64,000 bases of DNA from Phyllobacteriaceae bacterium (GTDB lineage Bacteria > Pseudomonadota > Alphaproteobacteria > Rhizobiales > Rhizobiaceae). The stretch covers positions 372,001 through 436,000 of the forward strand of contig JADJTR010000004.1 of NCBI GenBank assembly GCA_016711085.1, given 5' to 3'. This document shows, piece by piece, positions 17,406 through 27,331 of the stretch. The translations under genes and the position numbers were made by a program. Every line of letters starts with the position of its first letter. Positions within the stretch are counted from its first letter, which is position 1. The notes under the pieces are model-generated. The model saw only the letters and a program-made list of their open reading frames with translations. It was not told where the DNA came from and made no database searches.

Positions 17406-18281
17406 ATGATCCCTGCCCCCATTCTCGCCGCCATCGCTTCGCAAGCCGCCCGCCTCGATGTCGAGCCCGCCGCGCTCGCCGCCATCGTCGAGGTCGAAAG
17501 CGCCGGCCGCCTGTTCGCCCGTATCGACGGCCGCGACGAACCGTTGATCCGCTTCGAAGGCCACTGGTTCGATCGCCGCCTGTCCGGCGTCAAACGCAAC
17601 GCCGCCCGCGCCGCCGGCCTCGCCGATCCGAAAGCGGGCGCCGTCGCCAACCCGGCCGGCCAGCCGGCGCGCTGGACCATGCTCGCCCGGGCGATGCGGA
17701 TCGACCGCGCCGCCGCGCTCGAAAGCGTGTCGTGGGGCATCGGCCAGGTCATGGGCGGCAACTGGAAAATGCTCGGTTTCGCCTCCGTCGAGGAACTGGT
17801 CGCCGAAGCCCGTTCCGGCGCGGCCGGCCAGTTGCGCCTGATGACCCGCCATATCGAAGCGGCCGGCCTGCTCCCGGCGCTTCGCCGCCGCGACTGGACC
17901 GCCTTTGCGCGCGGCTATAACGGACCCGGCTACCGGGCCAACGCCTATGACCGCAAGATGGCGGCGGCCTATGCCCGTCATCGCGACGCCACGCTTCCAC
18001 CCCCGCTCGCGCCACGTCCTTCAGCCGATTCCATCGCCCTCGGCGCGCGCGGCGATGCGGTGAAAACCCTGCAGCGCCTGCTGACGGCGCAAGGCTACCC
18101 CGTCGCCGCCGACGGCGTGTTCGGCGAACGGACCAGAGCGGCGGTCATCGCGTTCCAACGCGCCAATGGCCTGTCCGCCGATGGCGTGGCGGGAGCAAAA
18201 ACGCTTGCCGCGCTCGGTCCGCCCGCGACGCCTTCGCTTTGGCGGCGTCTGATGGACTGGCTGACGCGATGGCTTGCCTGA
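17406..18281 (+). CDS. N-acetylmuramidase (DUF3380) with peptidoglycan-binding domain
   Basis: 291 residues. An N-terminal DUF3380-like muramidase domain (AAIVEVESAGRLF with the likely catalytic Glu, RFEGHWF, SWGIGQVMGGNW, ARGYNGPGYRANAYDRKMAAAY) is followed by a PG_binding_1 repeat near residues 205-265 (LGARGDAVKTLQRLL..VFGERTRAAVIAFQ). Phage endolysins and gene-transfer-agent-type lysins have this architecture, but no other phage genes are nearby. It has no signal peptide. GGAG precedes the ATG at 17406. Confidence 0.87.
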   Translation: MIPAPILAAIASQAARLDVEPAALAAIVEVESAGRLFARIDGRDEPLIRFEGHWFDRRLSGVKRNAARAAGLADPKAGAVANPAGQPARWTMLARAMRIDRAAALESVSWGIGQVMGGNWKMLGFASVEELVAEARSGAAGQLRLMTRHIEAAGLLPALRRRDWTAFARGYNGPGYRANAYDRKMAAAYARHRDATLPPPLAPRPSADSIALGARGDAVKTLQRLLTAQGYPVAADGVFGERTRAAVIAFQRANGLSADGVAGAKTLAALGPPATPSLWRRLMDWLTRWLA

Positions 18282-18352
18282 GCGGCGCGGCTGGACAGCG
18301 AAAGACGGCGCTGTTAAAGCCGTTTTCAATCGATTGAAATTGGTGTGCGCCC

Positions 18353-18991
18353 GTGGCCCAGAAAACCGAACGCCTGTTGCCGATCCTGACTGGCCAGCCG
18401 GTCATTCCGGTCCTGAAAATCGACCGACTGGACGACGTCGAGCCGTTGGCCCGCGCCCTCGTCGCCGGCGGCCTGCCGGCGATTGAAATCACGCTGCGCA
18501 CGCCGGTCGCCCTCGAGGCGATCCGCCTCGCCAGCCGCGTCGAAGGCGCGATTGTCGGCGCGGGCACCATCCTCAACGCAGCCGATTTCGGCGCGGCGCA
18601 AGCCGCCGGCGCGGCGTTCATCGTCTCGCCCGGAGCGACCGGTGCGGTCTTCGACGCGGCCGACGCCAGCGACATCCCCTTGTTGCCCGGCGCAATCACG
18701 CCGTCGGAGCTGATGTCGGCGCTGGCGCGCGGCTATTCGGTGCTGAAATTCTTTCCGGCCGAGCAGGCGGGAGGTGTTGCCTATCTCAAATCGCTCGCCT
18801 CGCCCTTCGCCGCGGTGCGCTTCTGCCCCACCGGCGGCATCGGCGCGGCGAATGCGCCGGATTATCTGAAACTGCCCAATGTCATCTGCGTCGGCGGCTC
18901 ATGGATCGCGCCGGACGCGGCGATCATGGCGGGCGACTGGGCCGAAATCACCCGGCTGTCGCGCGAGGCGGCCGCTATCGCCCGTCACTGA
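18353..18991 (+). CDS. eda: KDPG / KHG aldolase
   Basis: 212 residues, GTG start. It cleaves 2-keto-3-deoxy-6-phosphogluconate to pyruvate and glyceraldehyde 3-phosphate (Entner-Doudoroff). Family landmarks: PVIPVLKI, the catalytic Glu in IEITLRTP, GAGTILN, PGAITPSE, the Schiff-base Lys in VLKFFPAE, and PTGGIGAANAPDYL. No edd is in the window. It lies convergent with the DUF882 gene. Confidence 0.9.
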   Translation: MAQKTERLLPILTGQPVIPVLKIDRLDDVEPLARALVAGGLPAIEITLRTPVALEAIRLASRVEGAIVGAGTILNAADFGAAQAAGAAFIVSPGATGAVFDAADASDIPLLPGAITPSELMSALARGYSVLKFFPAEQAGGVAYLKSLASPFAAVRFCPTGGIGAANAPDYLKLPNVICVGGSWIAPDAAIMAGDWAEITRLSREAAAIARH

Positions 18992-18994
18992 CGA

Positions 18995-20597
18995 TCAATC
19001 GATCTTGCGGAATTTGGCGATCGACTGGAATTCGACGGCCTTGCCGGAGAAGCGGTTGATGTCCACTGCCTTGATGTCGGCCGAGAAGCCCGACATGTAG
19101 ACCGCCGTCGGCTTTTCCACCGCCTGCGCCGCGAATGTCCGCGACTTCTTCGCATTGGGCAGGATTTCTGGCTTCGGCTCGACCAGCGCGACTTCGACAT
19201 CCTTGTTCTTCAGCGGGCGCACTTTCAGCTTCGGCGCCGGTTCGGCGTCGGCGGCGCTCGGGCGCGGCGCCTTGTCGGTGGTCTTGGCGACCGGCTTTGT
19301 CACGGGACGCGGCGTCAGGCCGGCGAGTTCGGTCGTTTCGCCGGACTTGACGCGACCGCTCTTGCCGGTCTTGGCGCCGCCTTCGGCCGTCGCCCCGGCG
19401 GATATTGGCGAGGCTTTCCGGTTCGGGCGCAAGCGCGGCGAGCTCGACTTCGCCGCCCGGACGCTGCGAGGGCACCGGGACGCCGGCGTCGCCGAGCGAG
19501 GCGACCTGTGTCTCCTCGATCGGCGTATGGGCCGGACGCCGGGTCGGCACCGGGACATTGGCGCGTTCGGCCTTTGGCGATTCGGCCGCTTCGACGGGAA
19601 CGCCGACGACATCCTGGATGCCGCCGCCGACTTCAGCTTCCGGACGCGGCGCGTCGAGCGCGGCGGCGGGCCGGCGTCCTGGCAGCGCCGCGACAATCGT
19701 CTCGCGAATCGAATTGCGCTCCGGCGCGACGTCTTGCGGCGCTTCGGCTGGCGGTGCGGCCCTGGCCACGGCGACCGGTTTTGGCGCCGCCGGCTTCTCG
19801 TTGCCGACCTCCTCTTCTTCCTCGGTGTCGTCGCCGAACAGCGAGGCGAGGATGCCGGAAGCCTTCTTGCCGCCGCCCGAGGCGACGATGACGTCGCCCG
19901 ATTTCTGGCGCGTCTGATAGGCTGCCAACGCTGCCTCGTACCCCGGCAGAGGCTTGCCGTCGGGCGGCAGGTGCAACGTCTTGCCATCCGGGAACAGGCG
20001 CACGAGTTCCTGCCGGCTCATCCGCGGCCAGGCGCGCACCCGCGCCACGTCAATGTGCACGAAGGGCGAACCCGAACGCGGATAATAGCCGACGCCGCCG
20101 CCCTGCTGCTTCATGGCGATTTCGCGGATGCGCTTGATCGACACGCCGGGAATGTAGAAATCCATGGCCTTGCCTTGGATGTGCTGGCTTTTCTCGGCCT
20201 GGCCGCCTCGCGTGCGCTTCAGCCAGGCGTTGGTCGCCGGCGAACGGTAGCCCGAGAGCACGTGGATGTAGTCGCGCGCACCGGTCTGGCGGTAGATCGC
20301 CCAGGCGACATCGAACAGGCGCGGATCCATCTTGGTCGGCTCGTTGCGGCGGAAATCGCGCAGCAGCCGGTTGAGCTTGTTCAGTCCGTCGCGATCGTAA
20401 CGGCCATTGCGCTTGAACACGACCTCGGCCTGCTCGCCGGTATGGACGAACTTGATTTTCAGGCTGCGCGTCTCCGCCGCCGCCGGGGCGGACAGGGCAA
20501 ACAGGCCGGCCAGAAGCGCAAACGCCGCCGCGACCCAAGCTCTCCATCCGGAAAACGTTGAGCGTCGCCCGGCCTTTTCGGTAGAAGATCGTATCAA
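18995..20597 (-). pseudogene. DUF882 (YcbK-like, peptidase M15 family) cell-wall protein, frameshifted in its C-terminal tail
   Basis: The N terminus carries a signal peptide ending SAPAAAETR. Residues ~45-200 are the DUF882 domain, a D,D-/L,D-carboxypeptidase fold with SGYRSPATNAWL, HIQGKAMDFYIPG and FVHIDVARVRAWP. A long Pro/Ala-rich low-complexity tail follows. It changes frame near 19400-19430; the second frame (SAGATAEGGAKTGKS ... FRKID) has the same composition and ends at 18995. The start is TTG with GAGG upstream; no ATG is available. A CtrA-like box lies 80 bp upstream. Its role is probably in peptidoglycan editing. Confidence 0.8.
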
Positions 20598-20678
20598 ATC
20601 CCCGAACCTCGTTGCCTGCCGCGCCGCCGGTTTCCGGATCGCACGGGAGTCTTCGCCACTCGCACAACATCCCCGCGA

Positions 20679-20697
20679 ATGGTTAATTGCGGCTTAT
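20679..20697. promoter_or_regulatory. CtrA-like box upstream of the DUF882 gene
   Basis: On the minus strand the site reads ATAA-GCCGCAA-TTAACCAT, one mismatch from TTAA-N7-TTAACCAT. It lies 82-100 bp upstream of the DUF882 start. Confidence 0.45.
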
Positions 20698-20787
20698 TGC
20701 GATGGAAATACGCCAACACGGTGGCGAAAACCGCGCCGCTTCGCCACATGGTCAATGAAGCATGAAGCCCGTGCGGGCAAGCGGCAA

Positions 20788-22284
20788 TCAGGGTGCGCCG
20801 CGTTCCTCGGCCGGCTCGATGCCGTAGTCTTTCATCTTGCGGTAGAGGGTCGAGCGGCCGATGCCGAGCCGGCGCGCCACTTCGCTCATTTGCCCGCCAT
20901 AATGGCTGATGGCGAAGCGGATCATTTCTTCTTCGACCACCGCCAATGGCCGCACATTGCCGGCCGCGTCGAGGGCGTCGAGTCCGCCGGTCCGCCGTCG
21001 GGGGTCGACCGCGGGCGATTCGGCCGGCCGGTATTCGACCGTTGCCGGCATGGGCGGAGACGCTTCCGCGCGCGCCGCCGCGACCCGGACGAAATCCGGC
21101 CCGCCGACGCGGGCCGCGATTTGCGGGAATTCCGCCTCGGTCAGTTCGCCGCCGTCGGCCAAGACCACGGCGCGAAATACGGCGTTTTCCAGTTCGCGGA
21201 TATTTCCCGGCCAGTCATGGGCGCCCAGCAGGGACAGCGCTCCCGCCGTCAGGCCGGAAATATCCGCCCGACCCTCCTCGCGCGCGATGCGCTTGACGAA
21301 CAGGCGGGCCAGATCGGGGATGTCCTCGCGTCGTTCGCGCAGCGACGGAATGGCGATCGGAAAGACGTTCAGGCGATAAAACAGATCCTCGCGGAACCTG
21401 CCGTCGCCAACCCCGGTCGCCAGATCGCGATGGGTCGCCGAAATGATGCGGATGTCGACCTTCTGCGTCTGGCGCGAGCCGACCGGGTCGACCTCTCCCT
21501 CCTGCACGGCGCGCAACAATTTGACCTGCACGTCGAGCGGCAGGTCGCCGATTTCGTCGAGAAACAACGTGCCGCCATTGGCTTCCACGAATTTGCCGAC
21601 ATGTTTTTCGGTCGCGCCGGTGAACGAGCCCTTTTCGTGGCCGAACAGGATGCTTTCCACCAGATTGTCGGGGATCGCGCCGCAGTTCACCGTGACGAAT
21701 GCCTTGCCCTTGCGCCCGCCGCCCGCCTGGATGGCGCGGGCGAGCAGTTCCTTGCCGACGCCCGATTCGCCCTCGATCAGAACCGGAATGTTCGATTCCG
21801 CCGCCTTGCGGGCGAGGCGCAGCACCCGCTCCATCGCCGGACTGCGGGTAACGATGTCGCTGAACCGGGCGTCTTTCGCCGCGGATTTGGCGGCGGGCGC
21901 CGCTTCGCGCGCGCCGATTTTCAACGCCGCCGCCACCGCTTGCTGGATGCGTTCGGGCGATACCGGCTTGACGACAAAATCGAACGCGCCGGCGCGCATC
22001 GCCTGCACGACCGTATCGATGCCGCCTTTCGACGTCTGCACGATAACCGGCGGCGTCAGCCCTCTTTCGGCCATTCCGGCGAGCACGCCCATGCCGTCGA
22101 GACCCGGCATGACCAGATCGAGCACCATGGCGCCGACCATCCGGCCGGCCGCTCCCGACAAGGCCGCGAGCGCGGCTTCGCCGTTTTCCGCCGCAAGCGT
22201 CTCATGACCGGCGCGTTTCAACGCCGCGTCGACCAGCCGCCGCTGCACCGGATCGTCGTCGACGATGAGAACGAGGTTTGCCAT
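20788..22284 (-). CDS. Sigma-54-dependent response regulator (receiver, AAA+, Fis)
   Basis: 498 residues. Receiver domain 1-120 with acidic DDD at 9-11, phospho-acceptor Asp56 in LDLVMPG and Lys in FVVKPVSP. AAA+ domain with Walker A GESGVGKE, the sigma-54 contact loop GSFTGA (usual form GAFTGA) and Walker B GGTLFLDEIGD. C-terminal Fis helix-turn-helix GQMSEVARRLGIGRSTLYRKMKDYGI. No histidine kinase is adjacent, so its input is unknown. Targets cannot be deduced. Confidence 0.93.
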   Translation of the reverse strand: MANLVLIVDDDPVQRRLVDAALKRAGHETLAAENGEAALAALSGAAGRMVGAMVLDLVMPGLDGMGVLAGMAERGLTPPVIVQTSKGGIDTVVQAMRAGAFDFVVKPVSPERIQQAVAAALKIGAREAAPAAKSAAKDARFSDIVTRSPAMERVLRLARKAAESNIPVLIEGESGVGKELLARAIQAGGGRKGKAFVTVNCGAIPDNLVESILFGHEKGSFTGATEKHVGKFVEANGGTLFLDEIGDLPLDVQVKLLRAVQEGEVDPVGSRQTQKVDIRIISATHRDLATGVGDGRFREDLFYRLNVFPIAIPSLRERREDIPDLARLFVKRIAREEGRADISGLTAGALSLLGAHDWPGNIRELENAVFRAVVLADGGELTEAEFPQIAARVGGPDFVRVAAARAEASPPMPATVEYRPAESPAVDPRRRTGGLDALDAAGNVRPLAVVEEEMIRFAISHYGGQMSEVARRLGIGRSTLYRKMKDYGIEPAEERGAP

Positions 22285-22407
22285 CGGGTCCCGTTGCGGC
22301 CAGAATGACCGCGCTTCGCGCTGGATTGGAATGGCACAAGCTTCTAAAGACCGGTTCAATGAAACCGGTGAACGATTTCTTTTCGCCGGGCAGAGGTGGA
22401 GAACGAC

Positions 22408-24218
22408 ATGGCGGCGACGGACATGCAGGCGGCGCTCGGCGATTTGCCGGGTTGGAATCTCGCCGATCTCTACGAAGGCGTCGATTCCGCCGCGCTCGCC
22501 GCCGATCTCGACCGCGCCGACGCCGACGCCCGCGCCTTCGAGCAGCGCTGGAAGGGAGTCCTCGCCGCAGCCGCCGCGGCGACGGGCGACAACGGTCTGG
22601 GCGCGGCGGTCGAGGACTACGAGGCGCTGGAGGATTTGATCGGCCGGATCGTTTCCTTTGCCGGCCTCGTCTATGCCGGCGACACGTCGAGCGCGGTCAA
22701 CGCCAAGCTCTACGGCGATGTCCAGGCGCGCATGACCGACGCCAGCGCCCATCTGGTTTTCTTCGCCCTGGAGCTGAACCGGCTCGACGAAGCGCTCGTC
22801 GAGGCCGCGCTCGCCGCCGATCCCCGTTTCGCGCGTTACCGGCCCTGGGTGATCGATCTGCGCAAGGACCGTCCGCACCAGTTGGAAGACCGCGTCGAGC
22901 AATTGTTCCACGAGAAATCGGTAACCGGACGCGGTGCGTGGAACCGCCTGTTCGATGAAACCATGACGGCGTTGCGCTTCGACGTCGACGGCAAGGAAAT
23001 GGCGCTCGAACCGACGTTGAACCTGATGCAATCGGCCGACCGCGATCAGCGCCGCGCCGCGTCGCAGGCGTTGGCCAAGGTTTTCGGCGAAAACATTCGC
23101 TTGTTCACGCTCATCACCAACACGCTCGCCAAGGACAAGGAAATTTCCGATCGCTGGCGCGGCTTCAAGGACGTCGCCGATTCCCGCCATCTCGCCAACC
23201 GCGTCGAACGCGAGGTGGTCGACGCCCTGGCCGCGGCCGTGCACGCCGCCCATCCACGCCTGTCGCACCGTTACTACGCCATGAAGGCGCACTGGCTCGG
23301 CCTCGACCGCCTGATGCATTACGACCGCAATGCGCCCTTGCCCGAAACGCCGAAGGCGACGATTTCCTGGACCGACGCGCGCGATACGGTGCTTTCCGCC
23401 TATGGCGGCTTCGCGCCCGAAATGGCCGAGATCGCCAGCCGCTTCTTCGAGCATGGCTGGATCGACGCCCCGGTTCGCCCCGGCAAGGCGCCCGGCGCCT
23501 TCGCCCATCCGACCGTGCCGTCGGTCCACCCCTATGTGCTGCTCAATTATCAGGGCAAGCCGCGCGATGTGATGACGCTGGCCCACGAACTCGGCCATGG
23601 CGTCCATCAGGTGCTGGCCGGCGGCCAGGGCGCGCTGATGGCGTCGACGCCGCTGACGTTGGCCGAGACCGCCTCGGTGTTCGGCGAGATGCTGACCTTC
23701 CGTTCGCTGCTCGACCGCACGACCGACGGGCGCGAACGCAAAGCCATGCTGGCGCAGAAGGTCGAGGACATGCTCAACACGGTCGTGCGCCAGATCGCTT
23801 TCTACGAATTCGAGCGACGGGTGCATTCCGAACGTCGCGCCGGCGAATTGACGGCCGAAAGGCTTGGGGAGCTATGGCTTTCGGTCCAAAGCGAGGGTCT
23901 CGGCCCGGCGGTCGAATTCGCTCCGGGATACGAGACATTCTGGAGCTACATACCCCATTTCATTCATTCGCCGTTTTACGTCTACGCCTACGCCTTCGGC
24001 GATTGCCTGGTGAATTCGCTCTACGCCGTCTACCAAACCAGCCAGAGCGGCTTCCAGGGAAAATACTTCGACATGTTGCGCGCCGGCGGCACGCTCCACC
24101 ACACCGAATTGCTGGCGCGTTCGGCCTCGACGCGACTGATCCGGGATTCTGGAGCAAGGGCCTCGCGGTGATCGAAGGCTTCATCGACGAATTGGAACGT
24201 CTCGACGCGACGAAGTGA
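22408..24218 (+). CDS. pepF: M3 family oligoendopeptidase F (C-terminal frameshift)
   Basis: About 600 residues. Zinc peptidase M3: the HExxH motif is in LAHELGHGVHQ with the third ligand Glu in TLAETASVFGEML, and substrate-binding FHPFYVYAYAFG-like sequence near the C terminus (HSPFYVYAYAFGDCL). It degrades oligopeptides in the cytoplasm. The ATG at 22408 has GAGGTGGAG upstream. Near 24129-24132 one missing C (GCGCGTTC for GCGCCGTTC) shifts the frame and stops it at 24171; the restored reading FGLDATDPGFWSKGL..ERLDATK ends at 24218 and matches the family C terminus. Confidence 0.88.
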
Positions 24219-24247
24219 ACCACACCTTTGCGTACATCAGAATTGTC

Positions 24248-24268
24248 GAATTAACGTAATGTTAATTC
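24248..24268. promoter_or_regulatory. CtrA-type box in a perfect palindrome upstream of the ompA-like gene
   Basis: GAATTAAC-GTAAT-GTTAATTC is a perfect 8-bp inverted repeat and contains TTAA-CGTAATG-TTAA, the CtrA half-site spacing. It is 63 bp upstream of the next ATG. Confidence 0.6.
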
Positions 24269-24330
24269 TCACTTATCGCTGACTATCGACTGTGGTAGAC
24301 GTGCCGCGGCAATTCACGTCGAGGGGCGCC

Positions 24331-25393
24331 ATGAGAGCACTATTAGCCATCGTCTGGGCTGTTCTGGTTGCGTTGCTGGGCTGGCGCGCCGTCGCCGCCA
24401 AGGCGCCTGAAATTCAGGAGGACATCCGTTCGCGCACCGCCGCCGTCATCGCGCCGCTTCTTCCGACTGCCAATGTCGAAGTCGACGGCCGCTTCGTCAC
24501 CCTGCGCGGCGAAGCGCCAGATGAGGCGGCCCTGAAAAACGTGGTGAACGCCGCCCGTCGCGTCGATGGCGCCCTCGGGCCGTGGAACGGCTTGTGGGTG
24601 GCGATCAAGGCGCCGGCGGAAGACGCGTCGGCGGCGCGTGTCGTCGAACTCGAAGCGGCGCTGGCGAAGGCGCGCAGCGAAGCGGACTCGGCCCTGGCGC
24701 GCGCCGGCGAACTCGACGTCCTGATCGCCAAACTGACCGCAGATGCCGATGCGGCGAAAGCGCGGATTGCCGAACTCGAAAAGCTCGCCGCCGGCGCTGG
24801 CGACGCCGACAAACTTCGCGCCGATCTGGACGCCGCGAAAGCCGCGCTGGCCGCGGCCGAGGCCCTGCGCGGCGGCGGCCGCCGACAGCGCCGCGCGCGC
24901 CGACGCGGCTGACAAATCCGCCAACGAGGCGAAAGCCGCGCTCAAGGCGGCGAACCGGCGCGTGGCGGAACTGGAAGCCGCGCTCGCCGCCAAACCGGCG
25001 GCGCCGGCCCTGACGGCGGACGAATGCAACGCCGCTATACTGACGGCGCTGGCCGCCGGCGGAGTCGCCTTCGAGACCAATTCGGCCGTCGTCACGCCGG
25101 AAGGCCTCCAGGTCATCATTGCCGTGGCGGCGGAAGCGGTCGCCTGTGCCCGCGCCGGCGACCTCACGGTCGAAGTCGGCGGCCATACCGACGATCGCGG
25201 CAAGGACGACGCCAATCTGAAACTCAGCCAGCGCCGCGCTGACGCGGTGCGCGATGCGTTGGTGCTGCGCAATGTGCCCGGCGACGCCGTGACGGCCGTC
25301 GGTTACGGCGAGACAAAACCGATCGGAGACAACCAAACAGAAGACGGCCGCAAGGCGAACCGTCGCATCGAATTCACCTGGACGGCGCGCTAG
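24331..25393 (+). pseudogene. OmpA-family protein with coiled-coil region (frameshift)
   Basis: N-terminal membrane anchor or signal (MRALLAIVWAVLVALLGWRAV), a BON-like segment (ANVEVDGRFVTLRGEAPDEAALKNVV), an Ala/Glu/Leu-rich coiled coil, then an OmpA C-terminal peptidoglycan-binding domain with VEVGGHTDDRGKDDANLKLSQRRADAV in pieces and GYGETKPI. The frame breaks in a GCG/GGC repeat at about 24868-24885; the other frame continues the coiled coil without pause and ends at 25393. GAGGGG precedes the ATG. Likely links envelope layers; CtrA control is inferred from the upstream box. Confidence 0.82.
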
Positions 25394-25423
25394 CCTGTCC
25401 GCCATCCGACTCTGGAGACTGTC

Positions 25424-26191
25424 ATGGGCTACCTTCTCACGCAGATGTTTCTCTACATGCTCGCCGCCTTCCTGCTCGGCCTGTTCCTCGGCTGGCTGAT
25501 CTGGGGACGGTTGCGCGGCGAACTGGACGGGCTGCGCGCCGAGCGCGACCGCCTGAAGGGCGATCTCGATTCGTGCGGCCGCGCGCGCGGCGACCTCGAA
25601 CGCCGCCTGCGCGATGCGGAAGCCAACGCCGCCAATGAACGCGCCCGCCTGACCGCCGAGATCGAAGCGGCGACCAAAGCGAAAGTTGAAACGAAACCGG
25701 CCGCCGCGCCGAAGACCGCGGTCGCCGCCGCTCCGGCAGCGTTGATGGCGGCGCCGGCGAAGAAAGTCCCCGCCGTCGTCGCCAAGTCCAAAGCGCCGCC
25801 CAAACCAGCCGCTCCCGAGGCGGCCGCCGCCAAACCGGCTTCCAACATGGCGACAGTACCAGCCAAGCCGGCAGCGCCATCAAGGTGGCGGCGAAACCCG
25901 CTGCGCCCAGGGCCGCCGCGCCGGTCAAGCCGGTTGGCGCCGGACGATCTCCGCCTGATCCTCGGCATCGGCAAGACCAATGAGAAGAAGCTGCACGCCG
26001 CCGGCGTCACCACCTTCAAGCAGATCGCCGCCTGGACCAGCGCCGACGTCAAGCGCATCGGCGATGTCATCAATTTCGGCGAGCGCATCGTCAAGGAGAA
26101 GTGGATCGATCAGGCAGCCCTTCTCGCCAAGGGCGACATGGACGCCTTCTTCAAGGCCTTCCCGGCGGCCAAGGGGGACGGCAACAGCTGA
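25424..26191 (+). CDS. Membrane-anchored protein with coiled coil and C-terminal helix-hairpin-helix domain
   Basis: 255 residues: transmembrane helix (FLYMLAAFLLGLFLGWLIW), charged coiled coil, a Pro/Ala/Lys linker and a C-terminal HHH-type domain (LILGIGKTNEKKLHAAGVTTFKQIAAW) like those of predicted flap-endonuclease-like 5' proteins next to OmpA genes. The linker segment SRWRRNPLRPGPPRRSSR is out of character; the alternate frame there reads KVAAKPAAPRAAAPVKPVG, so two compensating indels at about 25880 and 25935 are likely. It follows the OmpA gene by 30 bp, probably in one operon. Function unknown. Confidence 0.78.
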   Translation: MGYLLTQMFLYMLAAFLLGLFLGWLIWGRLRGELDGLRAERDRLKGDLDSCGRARGDLERRLRDAEANAANERARLTAEIEAATKAKVETKPAAAPKTAVAAAPAALMAAPAKKVPAVVAKSKAPPKPAAPEAAAAKPASNMATVPAKPAAPSRWRRNPLRPGPPRRSSRLAPDDLRLILGIGKTNEKKLHAAGVTTFKQIAAWTSADVKRIGDVINFGERIVKEKWIDQAALLAKGDMDAFFKAFPAAKGDGNS

Positions 26192-26208
26192 GCATTTCAT
26201 GACGCTTC

Positions 26209-26241
26209 GCGGGCGGCGGCAGCGCCGCCCGCCTCCTTTCC
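26209..26241 (+). terminator. Rho-independent-type terminator
   Basis: A perfect 10-bp stem GCGGGCGGCG/CGCCGCCCGC with a 4-nt loop is followed by CTCCTTTCC, just after the HHH gene. Confidence 0.6.
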
Positions 26242-26260
26242 GATTGCGACATTTGAAGGC

Positions 26261-27223
26261 TTGCGCCGCCGTCGCCGGACAGGAAGAGTGGCGCGCCGCA
26301 CCGGATTGCCGCCATGCCCTCACCCACCCCCCTATGACGGCACGTCGAAACCGTTCGCGATCGGCCTGAAACCACTCGACGCCGCGCTCTGGCTTGATGG
26401 CGCGACGCCGGATCTCGCCGGGCTTCTCGCCGAAAAAGACCGCCTCATCGCCGAGCGGCCGGGCGACGTCTTCGCCGCCGAAGGCGGCACGGAGGCGGCG
26501 CAGCGCGAAGCGCTCGATCTCGTCGCGGGCTTCGCGACGGCCCGCGAACCCGCGGCATGGCGGCGCGAGGGCGGCGCCATCGCCGTCGCCGGCCGCCGGG
26601 TGGAAATCGACAATCCGGCCGAACCGGCATTGCAGGCGGCCGGACGGCTTGTCGCCGATGATTTCGTCCTGATGCGGCGCGGCGACGACGGCTGGCGTCT
26701 TGCCGCCGCCTCGCTCTGTTTCCCGTCGTCCTGGGTGCTGGCCGAGAAATTCGGCAAGCCGATGAGCGCCATTCATGCGCCCGTTCCGGGATTCGCCGCC
26801 GGCACGCGCAACGACGAGCTTATCGCCCGCATGTTCGACAAAGTGCAGCCGGACGTCGTTGTCGAGCGCTTCAACTGGTCGCTCCAGGGCGACCGGGCGC
26901 TCTATCACCCCCTCCCCGACCGCGCCCGCGACGAACGCGCCCGCGCCGCGCAGTCGCGTTTTCCCGGCGCCGATCCTGCGACCAGCGCCGTCGTCCGGGT
27001 CGAACGCCAGACGCTGCGCAAGCTGCCGCTTTCGGGCGACATGTTGTTCACCATCCGCATCCATCTCGACCCGATGGCGTGGATCGCGACGCGAAGGGAT
27101 TCAGGCGCGCTTGCCGCGTCCATGGCGGCGCAATTGTCGGCGATGACGCCTGGGGAACTCGCCTACAAGGGCCTTGCCGCCGACCGCGACCGCCTCGTCT
27201 CCGCGCTGTCGGCGATGGCCTGA
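26261..27223 (+). CDS. DUF3445 family protein (heme-dependent oxidative N-demethylase-like)
   Basis: Up to 320 residues. It has the DUF3445 landmarks: an N-terminal KPFAIGLKPLD segment, a central LVADDFVLMRR with ASLCFPSSWVLAEKFGKPMSAIHAPVP (in parts), NWSLQ, and the C-terminal LRKLPLSGDMLFTIRIHLDP. Characterised relatives are heme subunits oxidising dimethylamine. The start is uncertain: TTG 26261 or GTG 26288; the conserved part begins near LPPCPHPP. It lies ~110 bp upstream of homospermidine synthase. Confidence 0.85.
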   Translation: MRRRRRTGRVARRTGLPPCPHPPPYDGTSKPFAIGLKPLDAALWLDGATPDLAGLLAEKDRLIAERPGDVFAAEGGTEAAQREALDLVAGFATAREPAAWRREGGAIAVAGRRVEIDNPAEPALQAAGRLVADDFVLMRRGDDGWRLAAASLCFPSSWVLAEKFGKPMSAIHAPVPGFAAGTRNDELIARMFDKVQPDVVVERFNWSLQGDRALYHPLPDRARDERARAAQSRFPGADPATSAVVRVERQTLRKLPLSGDMLFTIRIHLDPMAWIATRRDSGALAASMAAQLSAMTPGELAYKGLAADRDRLVSALSAMA

Positions 27224-27331
27224 GGAAGCGGACGAACCGCCGCGGGGTTCCTGTTTCGACGCCGATGTGCTTTGCTTGCCGCCAGCGACGGGACGACCGT
27301 CGCGCGGTGCTTGGCGTCAAAGGGGCAGTAA

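Noticed and set aside
17406..18281. Prophage, on account of an endolysin-like muramidase
   Set aside because: Only one such gene; no capsid, tail, portal or phage regulator nearby.
20407..22308. 633-codon plus-strand open frame
   Set aside because: It is antisense to the sigma-54 activator and the DUF882 gene, with no family resemblance.
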